From Nocardiaceae bacterium (GTDB taxonomy: Bacteria; Actinomycetota; Actinomycetes; Mycobacteriales; Mycobacteriaceae): 64,000 bases of DNA. The notes under the pieces were generated by a model that had not been told where the DNA came from, made no database searches, and was given only the letters and a program-made list of their open reading frames with translations. Position numbers and translations under genes: made by a program. The stretch spans positions 1-64,000 of the forward strand of contig JAJFUQ010000215.1 of NCBI GenBank assembly GCA_021372355.1, given 5' to 3'. How positions within the stretch are numbered: position 1 is the first letter of the stretch; every line of letters starts with the position of its first letter. Below, piece after piece: positions 49,038 to 57,370 of this stretch.

Positions 49038-50402
49038 ATGTCGACAACCGATGATCACGCCGTCGATGATCCTGTCGACGCTTCCGAAGACACCTCGACC
49101 GGCGAAATCAACAGCAGGGCTCCCCGTGCCAATGGCCACCCCCCTGCCAAGAGGAAGCGCAAAAAGAAGTTCACCCCAGCTGCAGAAGCGTTCGCCGAAG
49201 ACATCCGCAAGAAGACCGCGTGGATGACCGCAACCGACCACGTTGTCCAAGCTCTTAGATCACGCGATCATCTGACCGATGTCTTTGATCAGCTCGACTC
49301 CCGCGAGCAGTTCCTCGACGCGATCAAGGTGCCGCGTCATATCATTGATGCCTTTGTTGCCACCGACGGTGTGGCGAGCGCATTCAATGGCGCTGAGAGC
49401 GCGATCAATGGATTTGCGGTTGATCGGGACTACATGGACTCGGTGATCAGGGCGACTCGCGACTGGGGCGCGGCGTCGATGAACATCAAGGAGCAGTTTC
49501 TGGCCGATCCGGTCTCCTCGCTCGGGCAGACGGGGGCGACGTTCAGGGTCCCCGACCAGCTGATCAACTCGACAATCTTTGAAAGCGCCATCACTGCCGA
49601 CTTCCTGCAGGCAATTCGCCCACACGACCGTCGGATCTGTGAGATCGCGGGCCTGAGTGACCGGGCCGAACTGATTGCGGACACCAGCGCGTGGGCCCTG
49701 CCGAGTTCCTTCTTCGATGCTTTCAGGCACTTTCAACACCTCGTCAGCGACCCGCTTCCGTGGAACTGGGCAACGAGGTACGAGAGCGATGTGCTCGAGT
49801 CGGTCTTGAAAGCCGACGGCATCCCGATCGTGTACATCCCTCGGGCCGAGATCGTCGATGAGGTGGTCAGCCAGGAAGACCGGGAGTCTCGAATTCGTGT
49901 ACTGATGGATCGCGTCGACGACGTTCTGGCTGATTGCGACGAGGAGCTCGCGGGCGAGCTGGAGGACGACTTGACCGCGCTCGCGGCGAAGGTACGCGAG
50001 GCGATCAATGCCTACCGCGACGGCCACGCTACGTCAGCTCAGGCGCTCGCTGTGCTCGTGTGCGACACCATGATTCGTGCACACCTCGACGAGAGCCATC
50101 AACGCGCTTTGGTCAAGGCGGAGAAGGAATGGAAGCTCACGAAGACCGTCCAGGCGAAGATCCTTCGCTACAGGCTCGCCATGACACCGGTCTACCGCTT
50201 TCTGTACTCGTGGCGGCGCGGCAGCGGAAGTCCGATCCCAACATTTCTACAACGACATATCAGTGTCCACCACGTCCGTGATGACCAGTACAGCCCTGAG
50301 AACGCTGTACTCGCCTTAATGCTGGCGTCGTCGTTGGTGCTGGCCTTCAACGAAAAGTTGTCAGTCGATCGCGCTGAATCAGACGCCGACGACGCAGCCT
50401 GA
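49038..50402 (+). CDS. Unknown protein with C-terminal HEPN-like R-x4-H motif
   Basis: This 454-residue protein has a disordered charged N-terminus with 'KRKRKKK' (about 38-45) and a long helical middle. At the end is 'LQRHISVHHV...ENAVLALMLASSLVLAF', in which Arg406 and His411 form R-x4-H followed by a helix. The R-x4-6-H signature is that of HEPN ribonucleases, whose members are toxins and antiviral effectors; many abortive-infection proteins end like this one. No other domain is recognised. ATG 49038 opens the gene. It stands ahead of a Pycsar pair, so a defence role is inferred, not shown. Confidence 0.6.
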   Translation: MSTTDDHAVDDPVDASEDTSTGEINSRAPRANGHPPAKRKRKKKFTPAAEAFAEDIRKKTAWMTATDHVVQALRSRDHLTDVFDQLDSREQFLDAIKVPRHIIDAFVATDGVASAFNGAESAINGFAVDRDYMDSVIRATRDWGAASMNIKEQFLADPVSSLGQTGATFRVPDQLINSTIFESAITADFLQAIRPHDRRICEIAGLSDRAELIADTSAWALPSSFFDAFRHFQHLVSDPLPWNWATRYESDVLESVLKADGIPIVYIPRAEIVDEVVSQEDRESRIRVLMDRVDDVLADCDEELAGELEDDLTALAAKVREAINAYRDGHATSAQALAVLVCDTMIRAHLDESHQRALVKAEKEWKLTKTVQAKILRYRLAMTPVYRFLYSWRRGSGSPIPTFLQRHISVHHVRDDQYSPENAVLALMLASSLVLAFNEKLSVDRAESDADDAA

Positions 50403-50644
50403 GTGACTGAAAGCTGCCATCGATGGCGGCAATTGATCTGAACGCACGGAACCCTAAAGGCTTTCGCCTAGTCGTGCAGTTCCGGATGCCCGAGGCAAGA
50501 GGAGCCGCGAACTTAGTCTCCGACCGCTAACTCGCTGTCATCCGTGGTTCCGACACCGACGATTCGGCTTGCAAAGTGAGGACGCCGAGCCGATGTAAGC
50601 GGCTGGCAGACCTGATTGTCGGACATGCTCAATATCCTGACCCT

Positions 50645-51208
50645 ATGTTCAGATCGTCGTCATCGCGCGGCAAACGACTGCCTGCGCCCGCTCCTACCCC
50701 TGAGCCTGACCACGCGTGGAAGACACTCGCGCTCGTGAACGAGTGGATTCGCCATGCAGACGCCAAAGCTGCGGTGACGCTCGCGCTCACTGGGGCACTC
50801 GCGACGACGATCTTTAATCTGGTGAAGGACTTCGACCGGCGCACGGTGCTGTTCGACCTGCTCGTCGTGCTCGCGTGCGCGCTCACGGTGCTGACGGCGG
50901 CACTGTGCGGTTGGACGCTAACCCCGCGCGTAAACGACAAAGATGTCGACCCACTGTCGATCAATCGGCTGTACTTCGGGAGCATCTCCCACCACTTCGC
51001 AGGGAGACGGCCACAGTATGCCGACGTGCTAAACACACTGACTGCCGACCCCTCCGAGCTCATAAAAGACCTCGCCGCCCAAATCCATGCGAATGCGAAG
51101 ATCGCGACGACTAAGGCGAAATCGGCGAAGTGGGCGATCCGATCCGCATTGGCAACGGGCGGGACGGTCGCGGCAATCGCGGTCATCGTCGGCTTCAGCA
51201 ACTCATAG
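50645..51208 (+). CDS. pycTM: Pycsar effector, PycTM-type membrane protein
   Basis: This protein has 187 residues. The N-terminal helix 'HAWKTLALVNEWIRHADAKAAVTLALTG' (about 23-50) is the hallmark of the Pycsar effector domain. It runs into hydrophobic helices at about 42-58, 68-90 and 166-184. On phage infection, the partner cyclase makes cyclic UMP or cyclic CMP, the effector binds it and breaks the membrane, and the cell dies before phage release. The cyclase follows 12 bases later. ATG 50645 is chosen from family length; the ribosome site is weak. The 241 bases upstream hold no gene. Confidence 0.85.
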   Translation: MFRSSSSRGKRLPAPAPTPEPDHAWKTLALVNEWIRHADAKAAVTLALTGALATTIFNLVKDFDRRTVLFDLLVVLACALTVLTAALCGWTLTPRVNDKDVDPLSINRLYFGSISHHFAGRRPQYADVLNTLTADPSELIKDLAAQIHANAKIATTKAKSAKWAIRSALATGGTVAAIAVIVGFSNS

Positions 51209-51220
51209 AAAGGGCCCGCG

Positions 51221-51949
51221 GTGGACGGCAACTACAAGCCCTACGACTACTTCAAGAGCGCGGAACGGATCAAGGAGATCCTTGATCAACCCGCTGGCAG
51301 CTTCCAGGAAGTCGACGGTCTCCCCGACCGGGACAAGCTGACCTTCACCAACGGTTATTACGGGACATGCTCCGCTCTATTCATCGACATCCGGGGCTCG
51401 TCCGCGCTAACGCAGAAGTACAAGCGCCCCACTCTCGCGAAGATCTATCGGGCGTTCATCTCGGAAATGGTCGCCCTTCTGAATTCAGATCCCTATGTCC
51501 GGGAGGTCAGCATCGTTGGCGACTGCGTGTGGGCCGTGTACAACACACCCTTGCAGTCACACATCGACGACGTCTTCCGTATCGCTTATCAGGCGAACAC
51601 GCTAAGGAAACTCTTGAACCACCATTTCCAGAAGAAGGGCATCGACCCAATCAGCATCGGCATCGGTGCGGATTGGGGGCGGGCCCTCATGATCAAGGCT
51701 GGCTATAGCGGCAGCGGGATAAACGAGGTCATATACATGGGCGACGTCGTCAACCGCGCCGCACATCTCGCGCACGAGGCTGGCCGTCAATGGCGAGATC
51801 CGATCTTCGTCGGCTCCGCCTTCCAAGGGAACCTGAACGAGCACAATCAGGAACTCCTGAAGCAGCAGTACGTGCAAGGTCTAGGAAACATCTACACCGG
51901 CGACGTCGTACACACGAACATGAACGATTGGATCAAATCCTTGGCGTGA
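51221..51949 (+). CDS. pycC: Pycsar pyrimidine nucleotide cyclase (PycC)
   Basis: This 242-residue class III-like nucleotide cyclase has metal-binding Asp56 in 'ALFIDIRGSSALT' and Asp101 in 'SIVGDCVWAVYN', and a later 'IYMGDVVNRAAHLAHEAG'. This is the PycC pattern; PycC enzymes turn CTP or UTP into the cyclic 3',5' second messenger. Substrate choice cannot be read here. GTG 51221 has AAAGGG upstream. It directly follows the PycTM gene, so the two form a complete Pycsar system (here effector first, cyclase second). Confidence 0.87.
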   Translation: MDGNYKPYDYFKSAERIKEILDQPAGSFQEVDGLPDRDKLTFTNGYYGTCSALFIDIRGSSALTQKYKRPTLAKIYRAFISEMVALLNSDPYVREVSIVGDCVWAVYNTPLQSHIDDVFRIAYQANTLRKLLNHHFQKKGIDPISIGIGADWGRALMIKAGYSGSGINEVIYMGDVVNRAAHLAHEAGRQWRDPIFVGSAFQGNLNEHNQELLKQQYVQGLGNIYTGDVVHTNMNDWIKSLA

Positions 51950-52200
51950 TCTTGTGAACGGTGCTGCCGAGCTATCTCGAGCAGGCCAAGGGCGGCGCTA
52001 ATACGGATGGACACCCAGCTGTTACGCCTAGCGCGTACCGCAGCACCAAGGCCTTGGTCGAATCGGGCCGGCTCTGCTCGTGTGGCAGGAGCGAGACCGG
52101 CGCTCCTTCTGGCGATCACACGGCGCTGCGCGGTCGCGGGTCGCGCGTCCAGGTCTACGTCTCGCTAGACTTCCGAACACATTCCGAATAGTATGGTCCC
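51950..52200. other. 250-base gap upstream of the toxin-antitoxin pair
   Basis: I see no gene. The A+T-richer end (52170-52195, ACACATTCCGAATAGTATGG) is the likely toxin-antitoxin promoter region, with TAGTAT as a possible -10 very close to the start. Confidence 0.35.
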
Positions 52201-52665
52201 ATGGCCATTGCAGCTGACCTCCCTGCCCGGACGCGGCGCTCCTCGGACCTGAGCAAGCACTCAGCCGAGGTATTCGCCGAGGCCGAGGATCACCCGGTCA
52301 CTGTCACGCGCCGCGACGGCGAGTCGCTCGTGCTCATGTCGAAGCGCGAGGCCGAGGCCCGCGCCCGCCTTCTGAACTTCGCAGCGCAGCTCATCACCGT
52401 CACTCTCGACGAGAGCGGGCCCCTCGCTGAGCGCATGTCCAAGGCCTTCCCGTGGATGCTCGCACTCTCGCCGACGGACCGAGAATCTTGTGCGCAGGAC
52501 CTCGTCGACGCCGCACGTGCCTCGTTTTCAACCGACCAGGCGCATTTGGCGATCGCGGAGCTGACGTCTTGGAAGGAGACAGCTGTGGCGGTAGCCGCAG
52601 GGCTTGGCAGCGCCGACGTCGAGTGGCTCGACGACGACGCCGGCGAGGCCGTTGAGCGTCCCTGA
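52201..52665 (+). CDS. Phd/YefM-type antitoxin
   Basis: This 154-residue protein has an N-terminal 55 residues that match the Phd/YefM antitoxin fold ('SDLSKHSAEVFAEAEDHPVTVTRRDGESLVLMSKREAE'), which binds operator DNA. The extended C-terminus would wrap the toxin. It is longer than simple Phd proteins because of a helical tail. The toxin gene follows after two bases, so the order antitoxin-toxin is the usual one, and autorepression is expected. Confidence 0.85.
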   Translation: MAIAADLPARTRRSSDLSKHSAEVFAEAEDHPVTVTRRDGESLVLMSKREAEARARLLNFAAQLITVTLDESGPLAERMSKAFPWMLALSPTDRESCAQDLVDAARASFSTDQAHLAIAELTSWKETAVAVAAGLGSADVEWLDDDAGEAVERP

Positions 52666-52667
52666 TC

Positions 52668-53021
52668 ATGGTTGCCGCCAAGAAGGGACTGCTGGTACCC
52701 CGTCCTCCGAAGAGGGTCGAGTATGAGATCCGGTTCGCGACCGCTGATGCGGAGAAGGGGTGGAGGGACCTCGTCGCGACCATCCGCAACTCCATGTCGG
52801 AGACCTGGGACTTTCTCACGCGGACACCCTTGACCACGACACCGACGAACTACCGGCTGAAGGGCGAGCTCGCGACGATCCGGCGCGACAGGGGTGCTGC
52901 CCACGAGCGCTGGCAGCACAAGCCAACAGCGAAGGGCACCGCGCGCATCTGGTTCTACGTCCACGAGCGAACGGTGTTCCTCGAACAGGTGCACACGAGC
53001 CACCCGAACGAGACGAAGTGA
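52668..53021 (+). CDS. RelE-like toxin
   Basis: This 117-residue basic protein has 'RLKGELATIRRDRGAAHERWQHKPTAKGTARIWFYVHERTVFLEQVHTSHPNETK'-type architecture: a basic helix, then 'RIWFYV' and 'VHT.HPNETK'. The family is the mycobacterial RelE/YoeB-like group, ribosome-dependent mRNA nucleases. The length is normal. It is the second gene of the pair. The ATG at 52668 follows the antitoxin stop by two bases. Confidence 0.8.
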   Translation: MVAAKKGLLVPRPPKRVEYEIRFATADAEKGWRDLVATIRNSMSETWDFLTRTPLTTTPTNYRLKGELATIRRDRGAAHERWQHKPTAKGTARIWFYVHERTVFLEQVHTSHPNETK

Positions 53022-53085
53022 CTTTGTATGCGGCCGGGCGACTTCGACGGTTCAGTACCGGCGCGAACAGGAAGGCTCGCGAACG

Positions 53086-55647
53086 TTGGCGGAGATACCG
53101 GTAGCCGAGCGACGGAAGGTCCTGCAGCGATCGGGGAACAGATGCGCATTCGCGGGATGTGGGGTACTGCTCACTGCTCCCGCGACGGAACATGATCGTT
53201 TGGTCTCGGTCGGCAAGATCGCCCACATCGTCGGCCAGTCGCCAGATGGTCCGCGGGGTGACTCACCTCTAACCCGCGAGGAACGCGACCGATACGAGAA
53301 TGTTCTGTTGTTGTGCGACTATCACCACGACATTGTGGACAAGCAGCCGGCAACATTCACAGTCGAACTGCTGCACCGGATGAAGGCCGACCACGAAGCG
53401 TTCGTCGAGAAGCAACTCGACCCTGCGATTGTCGCGGCGCCCTACGCACATGCTGCGACGACGCCGTACGACATCCTCGGGCGACCCGAATATCTGACGG
53501 TACTCCGGCGAGCCTCGGATCACAGAATGCACGACCGGCGCCTCGGTGCTGGACTGACTCCGGAGCAGGTGGCCCGCTCTCTACCTTTGCAACCCGTCGT
53601 CCCGACATCGCTGACCGCCTTGTCGGCGGGCAGCGCTCTGTTACTCGCTGGTCCGCTCGGCTCCGGTAAGTCCGATATCGCAGAGCAATGGCACCGCACA
53701 AACATCGCAGCCGCGCAGGCTGCTGATGACCGGCGTATCCCAATTTGGCTGTCCCCGGAGTTGTTGGGCAAACCGCTAGAAGAGCAAGTGATCGACGAGA
53801 TCGGGCTCGCTGCGCTCGCCGGAGTCGGCGTCGATATCGTGATCGACGGTCTCGATGAGCACACGGATCGGTCCGCATCGGCGATCCGGCAGGCTCGAGA
53901 ATTCACCACAAAATGGGCCAAGTCTAGGGTTGTCCTGACCTCACGATCGACGGACGGCGTACCGATTCCAGTTGTCGAGGCGCCACAACTCGACGACAAC
54001 CAGTCCCAACGTCTGATGGCCACTGTTGCTGGGCACCAGCTAGGTCCACTGGATGCGCGAATACTCGAGGCCGTCCACCGGCCACTGTTCGCACTGTTGG
54101 TGGCAGTCCATTCAAGCTCCGACGAAGGTGCGACCGGAATTCCGGAGCTAGTCGACCGTGTCGCCGATACCGTCGTTGCCGCTGGCGGACATGATCTCTA
54201 CGTCGAGCTTCAACGCCTGGCCGTTGAGACCATTCGAAGCAGCAAACCGGTTGACCCTGAACGCTTTACTACCGCTGACGTCGCATCTCGGATTCGACAA
54301 TCGCCGTTGGTGACGCGAATCGGCCGCACCTGTACCTTCTCACTCGCGACGTTCGGACAATGGTTCGCCGCGAAAGCCATTACCGAAGGCGTCGTCGACA
54401 TCGCCACGGAACTGACATCACTGGAAGCCTTCGATCGCTGGAAGTACGTCTTAGCGATCGTCCTTGCCGCTGGCGAGCCTCAGAAGGCTGACGCGGTCAT
54501 GGCACCTCTGGCGCGTTGGAATCCTGGAGCGGCGTCCTGGGTGATCCGGGAAACTCACTCTGGTGGCCTACGCCGCCGCCGGCCCGACTACACCGCTGAC
54601 GACTGGATATCGGTTGGCGAGCGGATGCGGATAGCTGCCGAGGCGTGGCTCGCTGGCCTTGGTCCGCTTGCTGGCGCGACCTTTCCGGTCCGATTCTCGG
54701 GCGAGACAAACCTGGAGGAAGTCACGTTAGCGGTCGACCTCGAACCTCCTCTTCGGCTCACTCTGGGATGGTTGCTGCGCAACGAGGTCCCCAGCGAGCC
54801 GCTCGATGCTGTTGTGCGTCCCCGCAATCTCACCGACCGCACTCTGACGCTACGTACGTATCCGATCACCGTCACCGGTCCGAACTGGGTATGGGAGGTG
54901 ATGCGAGATCTGCTCGCCGGAGATATCACCGCCGAGGGGCTAGCTTCAATCGTCAAACTTGTCGGTGGCAGTCATCCCGGTGTCGTCCGCGAAGAGCTCC
55001 GGGCGCAGTTGGCGCGCAAGCTCTCGATGGCCCCATGGGGGCAGACGGATGAACGCGGTGAAGCGACCGAAGCGCAGTACCCCGGCCCGGATATCGCAGC
55101 GTCCTTCTCGGCGCCATGGGGCTCATACACAGACCAGGCGATGATCGAGCGCGCACGCGCGATCGCGACGGCCGCGATGACCTGCTACCTGGAGCTCACC
55201 GAACTCCTGACACCGAACTTCGGCGATACGCTCGGTGTCCGCGGACTGATGCCGGTCGAGTTCTACGGCAACGTCATGTACTTCCCTGATCATGCAGATC
55301 CCTACCGTCCTGGACCGCCGGAGCCAGGTTTGACCTGGCTGCTCCGGCCGATCGAGCATGGCCGCGAGAAGCGGGACGTGAGCGGAAACAAGGTTTCCCT
55401 TACCGTGAATGACCCTGCGCGCAGCGACGAATTGCACGACAAGCGGGACTCCTTCAGCTCATGGCACTACGAGCAAGTCAAAGTCCGTCCGGCATATGAA
55501 CCTTTCGCACCACAATTCTCGATCCGCAGCGGGCTATCCGACCTTTCTGGCGAGCTGCCCGCAACACAGTTTGCAGTCGAGTGGCTCTGGCAAGACCTCA
55601 AGAGACTCGGCTGGGCCACAGGGTCGTTCGCGCCTCGCTGTCGGTAG
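53086..55647 (+). CDS. HNH nuclease - P-loop NTPase fusion, probable defence protein
   Basis: This protein has 853 residues from TTG 53086 (the frame is open upstream, but inside the toxin gene). The N-terminal HNH domain has Cys20-x4-Cys25, His47 in 'GKIAHIVGQSPDGPRGD', Asn72 and the pair His80-His81 in 'ENVLLLCDYHHDIVDK'. This is the form seen in effectors such as Cap5. Next is an NTPase domain with Walker A at 189-196 ('GPLGSGKS') and Walker B at about 250-258 ('DIVIDGLDEH'). A long C-terminal sensor-like region follows. STAND/NACHT-like nucleases of this layout cut DNA when phage is sensed. Its exact class and partner are unknown. Confidence 0.8.
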   Translation: MAEIPVAERRKVLQRSGNRCAFAGCGVLLTAPATEHDRLVSVGKIAHIVGQSPDGPRGDSPLTREERDRYENVLLLCDYHHDIVDKQPATFTVELLHRMKADHEAFVEKQLDPAIVAAPYAHAATTPYDILGRPEYLTVLRRASDHRMHDRRLGAGLTPEQVARSLPLQPVVPTSLTALSAGSALLLAGPLGSGKSDIAEQWHRTNIAAAQAADDRRIPIWLSPELLGKPLEEQVIDEIGLAALAGVGVDIVIDGLDEHTDRSASAIRQAREFTTKWAKSRVVLTSRSTDGVPIPVVEAPQLDDNQSQRLMATVAGHQLGPLDARILEAVHRPLFALLVAVHSSSDEGATGIPELVDRVADTVVAAGGHDLYVELQRLAVETIRSSKPVDPERFTTADVASRIRQSPLVTRIGRTCTFSLATFGQWFAAKAITEGVVDIATELTSLEAFDRWKYVLAIVLAAGEPQKADAVMAPLARWNPGAASWVIRETHSGGLRRRRPDYTADDWISVGERMRIAAEAWLAGLGPLAGATFPVRFSGETNLEEVTLAVDLEPPLRLTLGWLLRNEVPSEPLDAVVRPRNLTDRTLTLRTYPITVTGPNWVWEVMRDLLAGDITAEGLASIVKLVGGSHPGVVREELRAQLARKLSMAPWGQTDERGEATEAQYPGPDIAASFSAPWGSYTDQAMIERARAIATAAMTCYLELTELLTPNFGDTLGVRGLMPVEFYGNVMYFPDHADPYRPGPPEPGLTWLLRPIEHGREKRDVSGNKVSLTVNDPARSDELHDKRDSFSSWHYEQVKVRPAYEPFAPQFSIRSGLSDLSGELPATQFAVEWLWQDLKRLGWATGSFAPRCR

Positions 55648-55749
55648 CGCCAAATCTCAACCGAGCTTCGTGTTCTGGCGAGCGACTTCTGCTGGGTCAG
55701 AACTCGACATGACGCGTGAAGCAGCAGTGGATCATCGTCCGCTTTTCAC

Positions 55750-55790
55750 GGGACTCCCCGCGGAGTTTCACTAACTCCACCGGGGGTCCC
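55750..55790 (+). terminator. Large hairpin after the HNH-NTPase gene
   Basis: Arms 55750-55767 and 55773-55790 form an 18-position stem with two mismatches and one G-U, around a 5-base loop. It lies about 100 bases past the stop. No T-run follows, so it is a probable, not certain, transcription end. The remaining sequence to 56013 contains an A+T-rich promoter-like stretch (about 55950-55990) ahead of the next gene and nothing else. Confidence 0.5.
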
Positions 55791-56013
55791 GGCGCCTTCT
55801 CACACGAGCCTGCACGCGCGCATGCAGGGCGCGGGCTCCCACTCTCGTCGAGAGGTAACGCTTGGAGCGGACGCGAGCTGAACGCTACGGCACCGTCTCG
55901 TGCCGGTCAAGGACAAGACGAGGGATGGGATTCGCTAGCGTGAGGTTATACCCCCCTGTTATGTATGGGTTAATATTATTACTACGTCATAGAACGCGGA
56001 GAACGGAGGCTAA

Positions 56014-56817
56014 GTGCATCGGCTGACGGCTGCGAACGATTTCGTGGCCAGCCTCCCTGTTCGTTTCGGTGTACCGATTCGGCGGGCGTTCGTGTCACGA
56101 TCTGGCAGCGGCGCGTCCAGCCCCCTCGGCGATCTGATGAGCAGCCGCTCTTCCCGAGCGGGTGGTGGGCGCGGAGGCAAACAGCGCCTTGCGCTGCTCT
56201 TGACAGCCTTGTGGGTCAACTCTCGCGATCCGTACAGCTCGCAGCGGCCAGCAAGTTGGTGGGCAGACATGATTGGTCTGTCTGATCCGTCGAGCCAAGC
56301 CGCGACCCGATCGGTCAAGGCGAATTTGAAAGAACTCGCAGATCGTAAATTCATCCTTCTTGAGCCGGGTCGAAACGGTTACCCGGCAACCGTCACACTG
56401 CTTAGCGAACTCGGGTCGGGCGCTCCGTATTCGCGGCCTCGTCTCGACGCACACCCAAACTACTTTCGCGTTCCGGAAACCCTATGGACCCGTAACTCTC
56501 TGATCGGCAAGCTCGACGCCCGAGGGTTGGCCATGTATCTCATCCTTGCCAGCTACCACAATGCCGAGATGAAGTCGGAAACTTGGTTCAGTGAAAGATC
56601 ATTTAGAGAAAGGCACGGCCTAGCTGAGGCAACGCGGCTCGGAGGGCTCAACCAACTCGTCAACCTCGGCGTTGCCAACATGCATCAAGTCTTTCCGAAC
56701 GTCCAAACTCCCGACGGTTACCGCACCGTCAAGCGCCGTTACTACGAGTTGACTCCAGACTTTGCGCCCCCGCCTCGCAGAACATGGCAGCCGCAGACTA
56801 AGTCGATGGAACTATGA
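56014..56817 (+). CDS. Winged-helix-like protein of unknown function
   Basis: This 267-residue protein has a basic N-terminus and a central segment 'ALLLTALWVNSRDPYSSQRPASWWADMIGLSDPSSQAATRSVKANLKELADRKFI', which looks like a winged helix-turn-helix. A second half with 'GLAMYLILASYHNAEMKSETWFSERSFRERHGLAEATRLGGLNQLVNLGV' looks like another. Two winged helices would fit a replication-initiator-like or regulator protein. GTG 56014 follows GGAGG (seven bases). An A+T-rich promoter region lies upstream. It is coupled by ATGA to a broken gene. Confidence 0.6.
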   Translation: MHRLTAANDFVASLPVRFGVPIRRAFVSRSGSGASSPLGDLMSSRSSRAGGGRGGKQRLALLLTALWVNSRDPYSSQRPASWWADMIGLSDPSSQAATRSVKANLKELADRKFILLEPGRNGYPATVTLLSELGSGAPYSRPRLDAHPNYFRVPETLWTRNSLIGKLDARGLAMYLILASYHNAEMKSETWFSERSFRERHGLAEATRLGGLNQLVNLGVANMHQVFPNVQTPDGYRTVKRRYYELTPDFAPPPRRTWQPQTKSMEL

Positions 56818-57330
56818 CCTCCGGTGCCGGCGACTCCATTCAGCTGCCTCCTGGGTGGAAGACCGTTATGCGCAACAGGTCCGACGTAGGGAACGGCTAT
56901 GAGGGCGTTTGGGTATTGGACAACCCAACCGGCAAGCGATCGCCGCTGGGATTCTTTGAAGCGAGGAACAACCGCCCGCGGACGTCAGCGTTGCCGGGGC
57001 CTCCTCGAGGTAGCCGGAATGCTGCCCGAGGGTATCTGGCCCGATGGCGCCGATGCCTTTTACGAGGCTCTAGCACCGAGCTTTCAAGGCTGGACCCCGG
57101 TTGTGTTCCACGCTAAAGCGGCCATTCTCTATCGGGACGCCTATGAGGTGTTTGGTCGCGAGGCTAAGCCTCCGCAACTATTACCCTCGATAACTGTCAT
57201 TATCGAGGGTAATACATTGGCCATCTGCAGAATCTGCCTGCCAAGCAGCGCCGATGATAAGCGACGGTCACGTATCGACCGCGCGCAGGCCGTGCATGGG
57301 GTGGCGGAATCCGGGCGATGGCGGCCTTGA
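56814..57330 (+). pseudogene. Frameshifted hypothetical gene
   Basis: From ATG 56814 (ATGA overlap) the frame is protein-like for about 60 codons ('GWKTVMRNRSDVGNGYEGVWVLDNP', 'LGFFEARNNRP'). It then turns into Arg/Gly string and stops at 57116. Protein-like reading continues in another frame from about 56990 ('GLLEVAGMLPEGIWPDGADAFYEALAPSFQGWTPVVFHAKAAI') to 57330. One frameshift near 56980-57000 would restore a single gene. The inverted repeat at 57179-57214 lies inside the second part. No family recognised. Confidence 0.55.
57179..57214. repeat. Perfect 15-bp inverted repeat with 6-bp centre (dif-like geometry)
   Basis: TATTACCCTCGATAA (57179-57193) and TTATCGAGGGTAATA (57200-57214) are exact inverses around CTGTCA. 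The inner 11 bases of each arm end in ATAA and begin with TTAT around a 6-base centre, the geometry of XerCD/dif-like recombination sites. It could also be an operator or a transcription terminator stem between converging genes. Confidence 0.6.
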
Positions 57331-57370
57331 CGTCCGCGTCTCCAGCTTTGGCCGCTCTGTGCCCCGAGTT

